Below are positions 1 to 8,730 of a DNA stretch of 64,000 nucleotides, in pieces. The notes under the pieces are model-generated. The model worked only from the letters and a program-made list of their open reading frames with translations, was not told the origin of the DNA and ran no database searches. Numbering within the stretch: position 1 is the first letter of the stretch; the number at the start of each line of letters is the position of its first letter. Both the position numbers and the translations under genes were made by a program. Source of the DNA: Sporosarcina sp. P32b (GTDB taxonomy: Bacteria; Bacillota; Bacilli; Bacillales_A; Planococcaceae); NCBI RefSeq assembly GCF_002743335.1, contig NZ_PDZB01000002.1:239041-303040 (forward strand). Direction: 5' to 3'.

Positions 1-71
1 GATAATGCTTGTTGTGAGAGTTCATTGAGTGATTGCTCTATATTCACTTTACGGAAATCAGGTTTACTCAA
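1..71 (-). CDS. mutB: methylmalonyl-CoA mutase large subunit, N-terminal fragment (cut by window edge)
   Basis: The first 23 codons are visible; translation begins LSKPDFRKVNIEQSL after a TTG start at 71-69. A GGAGG sits 8 bases upstream, inside the end of mutA, and the start overlaps the mutA stop by 8 bases, so the two subunits are translationally coupled. Identity is inferred from position after mutA, because the catalytic B12-binding part lies outside the window. The alpha subunit of this enzyme interconverts L-methylmalonyl-CoA and succinyl-CoA. Confidence 0.75.
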   Translation of the reverse strand, partial: MSKPDFRKVNIEQSLNELSQQAL

Positions 72-1737
72 CGGAACGGCCTCCTTTAGTTTGCGTAATA
101 ATAGTATTCAGCTTTTCGATTTTATCCTGTCCTGCAAAAATGAAACCATTCAGTCCATTGGCAAGCCACTGATCTGCTGTTTCTGATGGGTATTTACCCG
201 CTGTGTCAATTGGACAATCCCCTTTATACGAAGCCAAGAAGTTTGTTACAACTTCTTCTGTATCAGCAGCCGATGCACAAATTACTGCATAATCCGGCTG
301 TTGCTCTTCGATCCAACTGAGCGCTTGATCATTTGACTCGAAAGAAGGACTCCACGTCGCTTCGATGCCACCAACTGCCAAGAATCCACTGACAAAATCT
401 GCACGTGGTTTATAATCTTTCAACGCACCAAAGTTGAGTAATACAGTTTTCGGCAACTCCTCTTTTTGCTTAGAACGAATATGTTCAAAAGGCTCTGCCA
501 ATCGTTTCGATACCGTCACAGTAGATTCATTCGCATAATTCACATCCGTCAATTCCGCATAGACATTCGTACCGATCAACGTCTTCTTGCCCGTCGCCAT
601 TTCTTTCTGGCGCTGCGCATAAAGCTTGCTTAATTCACCAGACTGCAAGAAGGCCTGACAGCCACCATTTTCTTCAATCTCTAGGAACTTCGCCCATGAT
701 TTACGAATTAATTCAGTCGTCAACGATTCGATAAAGTATGAACCGCCTGCAGGATCAAGAACTTGATCAATATGCGTTTCTTCCTTCAGAATCAATTGAA
801 TATTTCGTGCGTAACGATTTGAGCTTGGCGACGTACCCGTCAATACATCATGCGGTAATACAGTCAGCCAATCCGCTCCACCTAAAATGGCTGCGAATGC
901 CGCGTTGCCGCCACGTAATAAGTTTACATATGGATCAAGTTTTGAATATGAACGCAATGAAGTAATCCCTAGTAAAGGTACTTGCTTCGCGTTCTCTACG
1001 CCGTAGGCTTCATTGAATAGTTTCCACAACACGCGGAACGCACGGAATTTCGCGATTTCCATGAAGAAGTGTGTGTCAGATGCAAATCGTGCATAAAAGC
1101 CGTTTGCAAATTCTTCAAATGAAGAAGCGTCTTCCGCAAGTTCAGCTGCAATTGAAAGGGATAGCGCAAGTTCTGTTATGGCATCTGCCCCTTCATGATG
1201 CGCTGTCCATAAATCAGCACCCTTTGTGCGGACTCCTGGGAATCCTTCAGGTACTACCGGAACCGGACCGATGCAAATTCCTGTAACGTCTTTACGCTTC
1301 GCTTCTTCAATATACGTGAAAGCTTGTAATATCGGATCATCGCTCTGCACTTCAGTGAATACTATTGGATATTGCGTAATCAGTTCAGCCACTTGCTTGA
1401 CGTCCTGTTCCACCCAAACTAAAGGCTTCAGGCCGTTGTAAGCGATTGCTTCATTGCCCCGTGCCAAAGATTCTTTCATCTGCTCTACAAACTGTTGACC
1501 GTTCGCTGCGCTAACAGGTTGTGCGACCGTCCAGCCGAATGCAGGTTTCGTGACACGTGAAACTTCCAACTGGTCCAAGTCTTCTTTCGTGTAAAGTGGA
1601 TTGAGTTCAATGCCCTCAATCGTTTTCGTGTATAACGAATCAAAAGGCTTTCCTTTAAGTGATAAAACAGCCGCTTCTTTCCATTCAGTAAAATTGGGGG
1701 CTGTGAAAGTAAATGTTTTCATGTTATGTATAGGCAT
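64..1737 (-). CDS. mutA: methylmalonyl-CoA mutase small (beta) subunit
   Basis: This 557-residue protein matches the small subunit of adenosylcobalamin-dependent methylmalonyl-CoA mutase, which pairs with MutB to convert methylmalonyl-CoA to succinyl-CoA. It keeps the TIM-barrel part, for example the GGADWLTVLPHD and DPAGGSYFIESLT stretches, and a C-terminal Rossmann-like half where the subunit does not bind cobalamin. The start at 1737 (MPIHN) is chosen because AAGGAG lies 7 bases upstream; an upstream in-frame ATG has no such site. It lies directly downstream of the branched-chain keto acid genes across a 500-bp gap, which fits disposal of valine- and isoleucine-derived propionyl-CoA. Role of the neighbours is inference; the family assignment is firm. 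Confidence 0.92.
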   Translation of the reverse strand: MPIHNMKTFTFTAPNFTEWKEAAVLSLKGKPFDSLYTKTIEGIELNPLYTKEDLDQLEVSRVTKPAFGWTVAQPVSAANGQQFVEQMKESLARGNEAIAYNGLKPLVWVEQDVKQVAELITQYPIVFTEVQSDDPILQAFTYIEEAKRKDVTGICIGPVPVVPEGFPGVRTKGADLWTAHHEGADAITELALSLSIAAELAEDASSFEEFANGFYARFASDTHFFMEIAKFRAFRVLWKLFNEAYGVENAKQVPLLGITSLRSYSKLDPYVNLLRGGNAAFAAILGGADWLTVLPHDVLTGTSPSSNRYARNIQLILKEETHIDQVLDPAGGSYFIESLTTELIRKSWAKFLEIEENGGCQAFLQSGELSKLYAQRQKEMATGKKTLIGTNVYAELTDVNYANESTVTVSKRLAEPFEHIRSKQKEELPKTVLLNFGALKDYKPRADFVSGFLAVGGIEATWSPSFESNDQALSWIEEQQPDYAVICASAADTEEVVTNFLASYKGDCPIDTAGKYPSETADQWLANGLNGFIFAGQDKIEKLNTIITQTKGGRSVE

Positions 1738-2226
1738 AATGGTGCTCCTTCCCCTTTTAAAAACCATTAATAGTTATAGTGTACCGTAGAGTACGTTATG
1801 AAGAAAGGGGAAAATCAGAAGTTTCCGTCTAATTTTATTATAATCATACAAATTGATGACTTTTTATGCGTTAACTATTGAATTAATTTAGTTTATGCGG
1901 TAGACCAAGGTGGCGTGGATCATTTAGTAGGTGGGATAGGAAAAACTAGTGAATACCATTTCGTTTGCGCTCATTAATTCGTGTAAGCGATCATACTTCC
2001 CCTGTAATCGCTCTTAACTTCCAACAAGCGCTCATACTTCATCCGTATCCGCTCTATATTCATCCCTAAGCACTCATAAATATTGGCTAGCCGCTCATTA
2101 CGCCATTATTAACTCATTTGAACTTAGTCCACGTACAAACACAGAAAAATTCACAAACTACTACCAGTTAATGAGCTACATCCATCCACAATATGTTTCA
2201 ATCCTAAACCCTCTCTCTTTATAAAA
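1738..2226. other. intergenic region between bkdB and mutA
   Basis: No open reading frame of note is present. The region carries one copy of the 20-21 bp unit repeat (1956-2103), listed separately. The part nearest mutA is AT-rich and must hold the mutA promoter, but I could not find a clear -35/-10 pair. Confidence 0.6.
1956..2103 (-). repeat. seven-unit intergenic repeat element, copy A
   Basis: Seven units spaced 20-21 bp apart, each centred on a heptamer close to CGCTCAT (starts at 1968, 1988, 2009, 2029, 2050, 2071, 2092 on the + strand). Its reverse complement aligns without gaps to copy B at 11246-11393, with 122 of 148 positions identical by hand count, including the variant heptamers at the same unit positions. 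It is too irregular in frame to be a gene. Function is unknown. Confidence 0.85.
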
Positions 2227-2266
2227 ACCAAAAAGCAACCTCCAAAACCAAGTTTGGAGGTCGCCG
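2227..2266 (-). terminator. intrinsic terminator after bkdB
   Basis: The stem ACCTCCAAA (2238-2246) pairs with TTTGGAGGT (2253-2261), extended by a GC pair, and a T-run follows on the minus strand just after the bkdB stop. It ends the bcd-bkd operon. Confidence 0.85.
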
Positions 2267-2270
2267 AATC

Positions 2271-3593
2271 TTAATATAAAGAAGTCTTATCTTTAGCCAT
2301 ACTTTCCAACAACTCTTTCACACGTGCAAGGAAACGTCCACAAACGAGTCCGTCAAGCACACGGTGATCCAGTGATAGGCAAAGGTTGACCATATCACGT
2401 GCAGCCATCATGCCATTGTCCATAATAACTGGACGCTTGACGATCGACTCCACCTGCAAAATAGCAGCCTGCGGATAATTGATGATCCCCATTGACTGAA
2501 TGGAACCAAATGAGCCCGTATTGTTGACAGTGAACGTACCACCTTGCATTTCTGTCGATTTGAGCTTGCCGTTACGTACTTTCCCTGCCAACTCATGAAT
2601 TTCGCGACCAATACCTTTGATCGTCTTTTCATCTGTTTCTTTGATGACTGGGACGTATAGAGCATCGTCCGTCGCTACTGCAATCGAGATGTTGATGTCT
2701 TTTTTCATGACGATCGTATCGCCCGCCCACATCGAATTCATTTCCGGATATTCCTTCAAAGCTTGTGAAATCGCTTTGATAAAGAAGGCGAAGTATGTCA
2801 AATTGAATCCTTCTTTTTCTCTGAATTCTTTTTTCACACTATCACGCAATAACACGAGTTCTGTTACATCCACTTCTATCATCATCCATGCGTGCGGCGC
2901 CTCGGTTACAGAACGCACCATATTGCTCGCAATTGCGCGACGTACACTCGTTACCGGAATTTCGATATCCCCGTTTTCGAGTTTCACATTCGACGAGGCA
3001 GCTTGTTTAGGAGCCGACTGCTGATCCGAAGACGCCACTTGTTGTTGGGACTCTTCTTGAACAGCAACTTCTTGTGGCGCTTGTTGCGACTGTGCTCCGC
3101 CACTTTCAATGAATGCTTGAATGTCTTTACGTGTAATACGTCCTTCGCGTCCTGTGCCGCTTACTTGTGCCAAGTCTATGCCGTTTTCCTGAGATAGCTT
3201 CAACACAGCTGGAGAATATCTTCCTGCTGCCTTGCCACCCGTTGCAGGTTGTGGCTTTGCTTTAGGCGCGTCCTGTACTTCTTTCATAGCAGGCTTTTTT
3301 GCGGGTGTTTCAGGTTTAAGTGCTGAAACTTGTACTGGCTGTTGTGCGTCGCCTTCAATTTCAATCAAACAAACCGTTTCGCCCACTTCGACCGTATCGC
3401 CTTCTTTTGCGATGATTTCTTTGATCGTTCCTGAGAATGAAGAAGGAACTTCCGCTGTTACTTTATCAGTCGTCACTTCCGCAAGCGAATCATATTTCGC
3501 TACCGTATCTCCGGGAGCGACGAGCCATTTTTCGATAGTTCCTTCTGTTACACTTTCACCCAGTTTCGGCATAGTGATTTTTTCAATGCCCAT
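2271..3593 (-). CDS. bkdB: branched-chain 2-oxoacid dehydrogenase E2 (dihydrolipoyl transacylase)
   Basis: This 440-residue protein is the acyltransferase core of the branched-chain keto acid dehydrogenase complex; it passes the acyl group from E1 through lipoate to CoA. An N-terminal lipoyl domain (about residues 1-80) has the lipoylated lysine in TTDKVTAEVPS, followed by an Ala/Pro/Gln-rich linker, a subunit-binding domain (YSPAVLKLSQENGIDL to RITRKDI, about 125-165), a second linker, and the catalytic domain ending in the LSLDHRVLDG active-site motif. AAGGAGG lies 9 bases before the ATG. It is the last gene of the operon, 18 bases after bkdAB. The TDKV form of the lipoyl site and the neighbours favour Bkd over pyruvate dehydrogenase. 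Confidence 0.93.
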   Translation of the reverse strand: MGIEKITMPKLGESVTEGTIEKWLVAPGDTVAKYDSLAEVTTDKVTAEVPSSFSGTIKEIIAKEGDTVEVGETVCLIEIEGDAQQPVQVSALKPETPAKKPAMKEVQDAPKAKPQPATGGKAAGRYSPAVLKLSQENGIDLAQVSGTGREGRITRKDIQAFIESGGAQSQQAPQEVAVQEESQQQVASSDQQSAPKQAASSNVKLENGDIEIPVTSVRRAIASNMVRSVTEAPHAWMMIEVDVTELVLLRDSVKKEFREKEGFNLTYFAFFIKAISQALKEYPEMNSMWAGDTIVMKKDINISIAVATDDALYVPVIKETDEKTIKGIGREIHELAGKVRNGKLKSTEMQGGTFTVNNTGSFGSIQSMGIINYPQAAILQVESIVKRPVIMDNGMMAARDMVNLCLSLDHRVLDGLVCGRFLARVKELLESMAKDKTSLY

Positions 3594-3611
3594 TTCTTTA
3601 CGCCTCCTTAG

Positions 3612-4595
3612 TTAAAATTCCGCTAAATCCCTTGCTGCCTTTTCGACCTTTTCAGGATTCATCATAAAGAACTTTTCCATAGAAGGGGCATATGGCATCG
3701 CAGGTACATCGGGGCCTGCTAATCGTTTGATTGGCGCATCCAATTCAAATAAACAATTTTCTGCAATGATAGCCGAAACTTCACTCATGATGCTGCCTTC
3801 TAGGTTATCTTCTGTTACTAATAGAACTTTGCCTGTTTTCGAAGCCGCTTCAATGATCGCTTCTTTATCTAACGGGTACACTGTACGTAAATCCAGTATA
3901 TGGACAGAAATATCATCTTCTGCTAAACGTTCTGCAGCTTGAAGTGCGAAATGCACGCACAAGCCATACGTGATAATCGTTAGATCTTCTCCTTCACGCT
4001 TTACATCTGCTTTCCCGATCGGCAATACATAATCATCATCTGGAACTTCCCCTTTGATTAACCGATACGCTCGCTTATGCTCGAAGAATAGCACGGGATC
4101 TTCATCGCGCACTGCCGCTTTTAGCAAACCTTTCGCATCGTAAGGAGTAGATGGAATGACAATTTTCAAACCAGGTGTCGAAGCAAACATCGATTCCACT
4201 GACTGTGAATGATATAAAGCTCCGTGAACGCCACCACCAAAAGGAGCGCGAATGACGATTGGACAAGAGAAATCATTATTCGAACGATAACGAATTTTCG
4301 CCGCTTCTGAGACGATCTGATTCACCGCAGGCATAATAAAATCAGCAAACTGCATTTCAGCAATCGGACGCATACCATACATCGCAGCACCAATCGCCAC
4401 ACCCGCAATAGCAGACTCAGCTAATGGTGTATCTAGCGAACGGTATTCACCAAACTGATCGTATAGACCAGTTGTTGCTTTAAACACGCCGCCTTTACGG
4501 CCGACATCTTCTCCAAGTACGAATACTTGGTCGTCACGTTCCATTTCTTCTTTCATTGCCAGGTTGATCGCATCTATAAATGAACGAACGGCCAT
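3612..4595 (-). CDS. bkdAB: branched-chain 2-oxoacid dehydrogenase E1 beta subunit
   Basis: The 327-residue beta subunit of the thiamine diphosphate-dependent E1 component decarboxylates 2-oxoisovalerate, 2-oxoisocaproate and 2-oxo-3-methylvalerate. The transketolase pyrimidine-binding half is seen in GEDVGRKGGVFKAT and DTPLAESAIAGVAIGAA, and the C-terminal transketolase domain in LRTVYPLDKEAI. Length is normal for the family. Its start codon shares one base with the stop of bkdAA (position 4595), which indicates tight coupling of the two E1 subunits. Confidence 0.93.
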   Translation of the reverse strand: MAVRSFIDAINLAMKEEMERDDQVFVLGEDVGRKGGVFKATTGLYDQFGEYRSLDTPLAESAIAGVAIGAAMYGMRPIAEMQFADFIMPAVNQIVSEAAKIRYRSNNDFSCPIVIRAPFGGGVHGALYHSQSVESMFASTPGLKIVIPSTPYDAKGLLKAAVRDEDPVLFFEHKRAYRLIKGEVPDDDYVLPIGKADVKREGEDLTIITYGLCVHFALQAAERLAEDDISVHILDLRTVYPLDKEAIIEAASKTGKVLLVTEDNLEGSIMSEVSAIIAENCLFELDAPIKRLAGPDVPAMPYAPSMEKFFMMNPEKVEKAARDLAEF

Positions 4596-5599
4596 TATGC
4601 TTCGCCTCCCTTTTCTTCATAGACATAGCGCAGTGCATGTTCTGGCTTTGCATATTCGGCAAGCTCCGCATACTCTGTCGCTTCATCGACCTGCAGTTTC
4701 ACTCGCTCTTCAATTTCTTCATACTTTTCATCCGTCAAGACGTTGACTTCTTTCAGATAATGAATGAATGACAATAACGGATCTTGTTTTCTTTCGTCCT
4801 CAAGCTCTTCTGCATCACGATATTGACGTTGATCATCATCCGATGAGTGTGCAGTCAGTCGATAACATACCGCTTCGACTAATGTCGGACCTTCTCCGTT
4901 TCTAGCACGGTCTGCCGCTTTTTTCACCACTTCATACACTGTCAGCGGATCTCTTCCGTCAACTGTGTAGCCTGGCATACCATAACCGATTGCACGATCA
5001 GAGACATTCTCACATGCCATTTGTTTCTCAAGAGGTACGGAGATTGCATATTTATTATTTTCCACCATAATCACTGTCGGTAATTTATGCACACCGGCAA
5101 AGTTCATGCCCTCATGGAAGTCTCCCTGATTGGAAGAACCTTCACCAAGAGTTACGAACGTGATGAAATCCTCTTTATTCATTTTAGCGGCGAGTGCAAC
5201 ACCGACAGCATGCGGTAATTGCGTTGTAACAGGTGAAGACCCTGTCAAAATACGATTTTTGCGCTGGCCAAAGTGACCTGGCATCTGCCGTCCACCGGAG
5301 TTCGGATCTTCCGCCTTGGCGAAAGCCGATAACATCAAATCTTTCGGCGTCATGCCGAAATGTAAGACAACTCCCATATCACGGTAATACGGTGCAATCC
5401 AGTCCTTTTCGTTATTCAGAGCGAATGAAGCTCCTACCTGCGCCGCCTCCTGTCCTTGACAAGAAATGACGAACGGGATTTTCCCTGCGCGGTTTAGCAA
5501 CCACATTCTCTCGTCTAAACGACGTGCCATCAACATCGTCTCGTACATTTGCAACACATCTTCATCTGTCAAACCCAATTCAATATGCCGATTACTCAT
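4595..5599 (-). CDS. bkdAA: branched-chain 2-oxoacid dehydrogenase E1 alpha subunit
   Basis: The 334-residue alpha subunit carries the thiamine diphosphate-binding motif, seen as GEGSSNQGDFHEGMNFA followed by VENNKYAIS (around residues 150-190), and the phosphorylation-loop-like region TAHSSDDDQRQYR. With BkdAB it forms the alpha2beta2 E1 enzyme of the branched-chain keto acid dehydrogenase. GGAGGAAG lies just upstream of the ATG. The gene sits between lpdV and bkdAB, the standard Bacillus order. Confidence 0.93.
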   Translation of the reverse strand: MSNRHIELGLTDEDVLQMYETMLMARRLDERMWLLNRAGKIPFVISCQGQEAAQVGASFALNNEKDWIAPYYRDMGVVLHFGMTPKDLMLSAFAKAEDPNSGGRQMPGHFGQRKNRILTGSSPVTTQLPHAVGVALAAKMNKEDFITFVTLGEGSSNQGDFHEGMNFAGVHKLPTVIMVENNKYAISVPLEKQMACENVSDRAIGYGMPGYTVDGRDPLTVYEVVKKAADRARNGEGPTLVEAVCYRLTAHSSDDDQRQYRDAEELEDERKQDPLLSFIHYLKEVNVLTDEKYEEIEERVKLQVDEATEYAELAEYAKPEHALRYVYEEKGGEA

Positions 5600-5612
5600 T
5601 CCACTTCCTCCT

Positions 5613-7040
5613 TTACATGTGAATGGCTAGCCCATCAACCGCTAATGCCGCTTCACTGAACGCTTCAGATAATGTTGGGTGAGGATGAATTGCCGAGGAT
5701 ATTTCCCAAGGAATTGCATTCATCACCATCGCCAAGCCCGCTTCAGAAATTAGATCCGTTACGTGCGAACCCATCATATGGACGCCGATAATATCATCCG
5801 TCTGCTGATCAACAATGATTTTCACGAATCCATCTGCATGACCGTTAACCAATGCTTTACCGTTTGCCTTGAACGGGAACTTGCCGATCTTCACATCAAA
5901 CCCACGATCTTTCGCTTGTTGCTCTGTCACGCCGACTGCCGCAGTTTCCGGGTAGGAGTAGACACAACGTGGTACTAGATCGTAATCAATCGAATCCACC
6001 TGTTTTCCTGCTATATGTTCGATCGCATGCAATCCTTCATGTTCCGCCACATGCGCCAATTGAAGGCCACCAATCACGTCACCGATTGCATAAATATGAT
6101 CATCTTTAGTTTGATAATGATTGTTCGTTTGAATCGAGCCCTTTTCGACTTGGATATCGGTGTTTTGTAAACCGATATCATCGATCACTGGAGCACGCCC
6201 TACAGACACTAGCATTTTCTCGCTCGTGATAGATTGTTCATCATTACCTAGCTTATAAGAAATTGTGACTTCACTGTCGTTTTTCTGCAACGACTCCGTC
6301 AGAATTTCAGCACCTAAGATGAACTTCACACCGCGCTTTTCGAGCGCTTTATGCATCGCGACAGCTACGTCACGATCTTCCGTTGCCAATATCTGATCCA
6401 GACGATCCATGACTGTTACATCGACACCAAAATCTACTAGCATAGAAGCCCACTCGATGCCGATCACACCGCCACCGATAATCGTTATAGAAGATGGAAG
6501 CGCATTCATTAATAGAGCTCCGTCGGATGTCATTACAGACTTTTCATCTACTTCGAGTCCAGGTAATGATCTTGGTTTTGATCCAGTAGCAATCACGAGA
6601 TTTTTCAGAATCAATATTTCATTTTCATTACCGTTATCCATTTCCACGGAAATAGTTCCAGGCATCGGGGAGAATATGGAAGCTCCTAGTATCCTACCTG
6701 TCCCATGATAGACATCGATTTTACCTTTTTTCATCAATCCTTCTATGCCCGCATGCAATTGATCGACGATCTTACCTTTACGTTTTTGTACTTGTGAGAA
6801 ATCCAATGAGACATCTCCCGTATTCACGCCAAATTCATTCGCTTCTTGACGTGTTACGCGATAGACTTCCGCACTTTTTAACATCGCTTTACTCGGGATA
6901 CACCCGCTATGCAAACACGTACCGCCAAGTTTGGATTTTTCTACAATGGCTGTTGTTAAACCTAATTGAGCCGCGCGAATGGCTGCAACATAGCCGCCCG
7001 TTCCGCCACCTAATATCACTACGTCATATTCTTTACTCAA
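5613..7040 (-). CDS. lpdV: dihydrolipoyl dehydrogenase (E3) of the branched-chain complex
   Basis: This flavoprotein reoxidises dihydrolipoamide on BkdB with NAD+. It shows the FAD-binding VVILGGGTGGYVAAIRAAQLG motif split here as GGGTGGYVAA, the redox disulfide GGTCLHSGCIPSKA, an NAD-binding IIGGGVIGIEWA segment, the second FAD contact YAIGDVIGG, and the C-terminal catalytic HPHPTLSE. I place the start at a TTG at 7040 (LSKEYDVV), giving 475 residues as usual for the family, because AAGGGAG lies upstream; the longer frame starting at 7112 adds about 24 residues unlike any family member. It is 13 bases before bkdAA. Confidence 0.92.
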   Translation of the reverse strand: MSKEYDVVILGGGTGGYVAAIRAAQLGLTTAIVEKSKLGGTCLHSGCIPSKAMLKSAEVYRVTRQEANEFGVNTGDVSLDFSQVQKRKGKIVDQLHAGIEGLMKKGKIDVYHGTGRILGASIFSPMPGTISVEMDNGNENEILILKNLVIATGSKPRSLPGLEVDEKSVMTSDGALLMNALPSSITIIGGGVIGIEWASMLVDFGVDVTVMDRLDQILATEDRDVAVAMHKALEKRGVKFILGAEILTESLQKNDSEVTISYKLGNDEQSITSEKMLVSVGRAPVIDDIGLQNTDIQVEKGSIQTNNHYQTKDDHIYAIGDVIGGLQLAHVAEHEGLHAIEHIAGKQVDSIDYDLVPRCVYSYPETAAVGVTEQQAKDRGFDVKIGKFPFKANGKALVNGHADGFVKIIVDQQTDDIIGVHMMGSHVTDLISEAGLAMVMNAIPWEISSAIHPHPTLSEAFSEAALAVDGLAIHM

Positions 7041-7094
7041 CGTAAAGGACTCCCTTCGCTTACAGTATTCAAATAAATGTAGACAGGCGAGTGT

Positions 7095-7130
7095 AGCGGT
7101 GGACAGGTGCACCCTGCCTACCGCTATGAC
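7095..7130 (-). other. hairpin between bcd and lpdV
   Basis: An AGCGGT/ACCGCT stem with a GC-rich interior lies in the 100-bp gap between bcd and lpdV, where Bacillus subtilis has buk. It lacks a T-run, so it is more likely an mRNA processing or stability element than a terminator. Confidence 0.35.
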
Positions 7131-7142
7131 TCATCTACTAAA

Positions 7143-8237
7143 TTATTTATTTGATATAATACTTTTTTCGTTGCGCAAGAATGTCGTTCTCGTTGCGCCA
7201 ACTCTTGCAATACGTTCTTCTGCCAAACGATCAGCAGCCTGGTAGGATGGAATACCGTCTCGCTTTGAGATAGCAAATATCTTTAGGATCGTATCGTAAA
7301 TACCTTCTACGCGCTTTAGTGCACGCTCTTTATTGTATCCAATCAATTCGTCGGCCACATTGATTACTCCGCCTGAGTTGATTACGTAGTCTGGAGCGTA
7401 AACAATTCCCATTTCATGCAAGCGATCACCGTGTTCTGGTTCCTTCAATTGGTTATTAGCAGAACCTGCAACAACTTTCACTTTCAGTTGTGGAATCGTT
7501 TCGTCATTGATTACCGCACCGAGAGCACATGGAGCGAAGATGTCCGCTTCTTGTGAGTAAATCGCGTCCGTCGCAACCGCTGTTGCTCCGAATGCCTCTA
7601 CCGCACGCTGGACTGCTGCTTCATTGATATCCGTGACAATCAATTTTGCGCCTTCTTCATGCAAGTACTCGCAAAGTGTGTACGCAACATTTCCAACACC
7701 TTGAACCGCAATGGTTTTACCTTCAAGTGAATCATCGCCAAATGCTTCTTTCGCAGCGGCTTTCATTCCTTTGTAGATACCTAGTGCAGTAACCGGGGAA
7801 GGGTTTCCTGACGTGCCTTCTCCTGAAGAGATACCTGTAACAAAATTTGTTTCCAAATGGATTAAGTCCATATCGTATTCAGTAGTCCCAACGTCTTCCG
7901 CTGTTATATAGCGTCCGTTCAGCCCCTCTATGTAACGACCCAATGCGCGGAACAGTTCATCGTTCTTATCCGTTTTCGGATCTCCGATTATGACTGTCTT
8001 TCCGCCACCGAGATTCAAACCTGCTGCAGCGTTCTTGTATGTCATGCCTTTAGCCAGTCGCAATGCATCTTCAATCGCATTTTCCTCGCTAGCATACGTC
8101 CACATGCGCGCGCCACCAAGTGCCGGTCCAAGTGTCGTGTCGTGAATAGCAATAACCGCTTTCAATCCCGATGTCTTGTCATAACAAAGCACCAGTTGCT
8201 CATAGTCGTGATCTTCCATGTACGTAAACAATTCCAT
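7143..8237 (-). CDS. bcd: branched-chain amino acid (leucine) dehydrogenase
   Basis: The 364-residue enzyme deaminates leucine, valine and isoleucine to the 2-oxo acids with NAD+, feeding the Bkd complex. The substrate-binding region is visible as [10 protein letters not shown] and the catalytic-lysine segment [13 protein letters not shown], with [13 protein letters not shown] as the NAD-binding Rossmann fold. The start MELFTY follows GGAGGG. It is the first gene of the operon behind a good sigma-A promoter at 8291-8319. Unlike Bacillus subtilis, no ptb precedes it and no buk follows it. Confidence 0.94.
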   Translation of the reverse strand: MELFTYMEDHDYEQLVLCYDKTSGLKAVIAIHDTTLGPALGGARMWTYASEENAIEDALRLAKGMTYKNAAAGLNLGGGKTVIIGDPKTDKNDELFRALGRYIEGLNGRYITAEDVGTTEYDMDLIHLETNFVTGISSGEGTSGNPSPVTALGIYKGMKAAAKEAFGDDSLEGKTIAVQGVGNVAYTLCEYLHEEGAKLIVTDINEAAVQRAVEAFGATAVATDAIYSQEADIFAPCALGAVINDETIPQLKVKVVAGSANNQLKEPEHGDRLHEMGIVYAPDYVINSGGVINVADELIGYNKERALKRVEGIYDTILKIFAISKRDGIPSYQAADRLAEERIARVGATRTTFLRNEKSIISNK

Positions 8238-8290
8238 AAGTATCCCTCCAGGCTAGTAAAAGATTATAAAGATTCATGCGTATGGTACTG

Positions 8291-8319
8291 ATTCTAAATT
8301 TCCTACGAAGAAAATGCAA
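8291..8319 (-). promoter_or_regulatory. sigma-A promoter of the bcd-bkd operon
   Basis: On the minus strand TTGCAT (8319-8314), a 17-base spacer and TAGAAT (8296-8291) precede bcd by about 55 bases. I found no sigma-54 type -24/-12 element, although the Bacillus subtilis bkd operon uses one. Confidence 0.65.
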
Positions 8320-8396
8320 ATCTGACACATTTTGGCCATTAATTCCGCAAGAGTTTTGTAAACAATCTACCTATATCGTACATGATGGCAGAGTCC

Positions 8397-8424
8397 TTGA
8401 CAATCCATGACCACACGGTAAAAT
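8397..8424 (+). promoter_or_regulatory. sigma-A promoter of yqzF
   Basis: TTGACA (8397-8402), a 16-base spacer and TAAAAT (8419-8424). The GGTGAGGGG ribosome site starts only 6 bases after the -10, so the leader would be very short. Confidence 0.65.
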
Positions 8425-8448
8425 TAAATAGGTGAGGGGTTGAATGAT

Positions 8449-8691
8449 ATGGTACGTCTTGTTGCGTTTATTGTACTGTTGATTCCAGGGATTGCAGCGG
8501 CTCTCGGAATAAAATTAATGCGAGATTCATTGTTCGGACATCTATTTCCGCCATTCCCATTCATTTGGATGCAATTTTTAGGCGGTTTCATACTATTCGC
8601 TGGAGGTCTTGGATTCTTTGCAGGCTTTTTATTACGCCGAGACCGCAGATCTGGACGAGCAGCTGACAGATTTAAAAAAGACTTAAAATAA
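8449..8691 (+). CDS. yqzF: YqzF-like small membrane protein (DUF2627)
   Basis: This 80-residue protein has two predicted membrane helices (VRLVAFIVLLIPGIAAALGI and FLGGFILFAGGLGFFAGFLL) joined by a short loop with Pro and Phe, and a basic tail. It resembles the DUF2627 family, whose Bacillus subtilis member YqzF lies beside the bkd region. ATG at 8449 is preferred because GGTGAGGGG lies 9 bases upstream; a TTG at 8440 is also in frame. It is divergent from bcd. Function is unknown. Confidence 0.75.
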   Translation: MVRLVAFIVLLIPGIAAALGIKLMRDSLFGHLFPPFPFIWMQFLGGFILFAGGLGFFAGFLLRRDRRSGRAADRFKKDLK

Positions 8692-8730
8692 AAGGGCCAA
8701 GGTGCATTACCTTGATCCTTTTATTTTTTT
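8690..8730. terminator. bidirectional terminator between yqzF and yqiK
   Basis: AAGG-CCAAGGT pairs with ACCTTG-CCTT, flanked by A-rich and T-rich tracts, and overlaps the last codons of the phosphodiesterase gene. It can serve both convergent genes. Confidence 0.8.

Noticed and set aside
1956..2103. CRISPR array
   Set aside because: Units are 20-21 bp end to end with only a 7-bp conserved core, so there is no repeat-spacer pattern, and no cas genes are present.
2617..3024. Plus-strand frame of 135 codons inside bkdB
   Set aside because: It is a shadow of the well-conserved bkdB gene, with no ribosome site or recognisable domain; the same holds for the other antisense frames in the window.
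8291..8345. Sigma-54 promoter upstream of bcd
   Set aside because: Near the TTTGCA there is no GG at the required spacing; a sigma-A pair with a 17-base spacer fits better.
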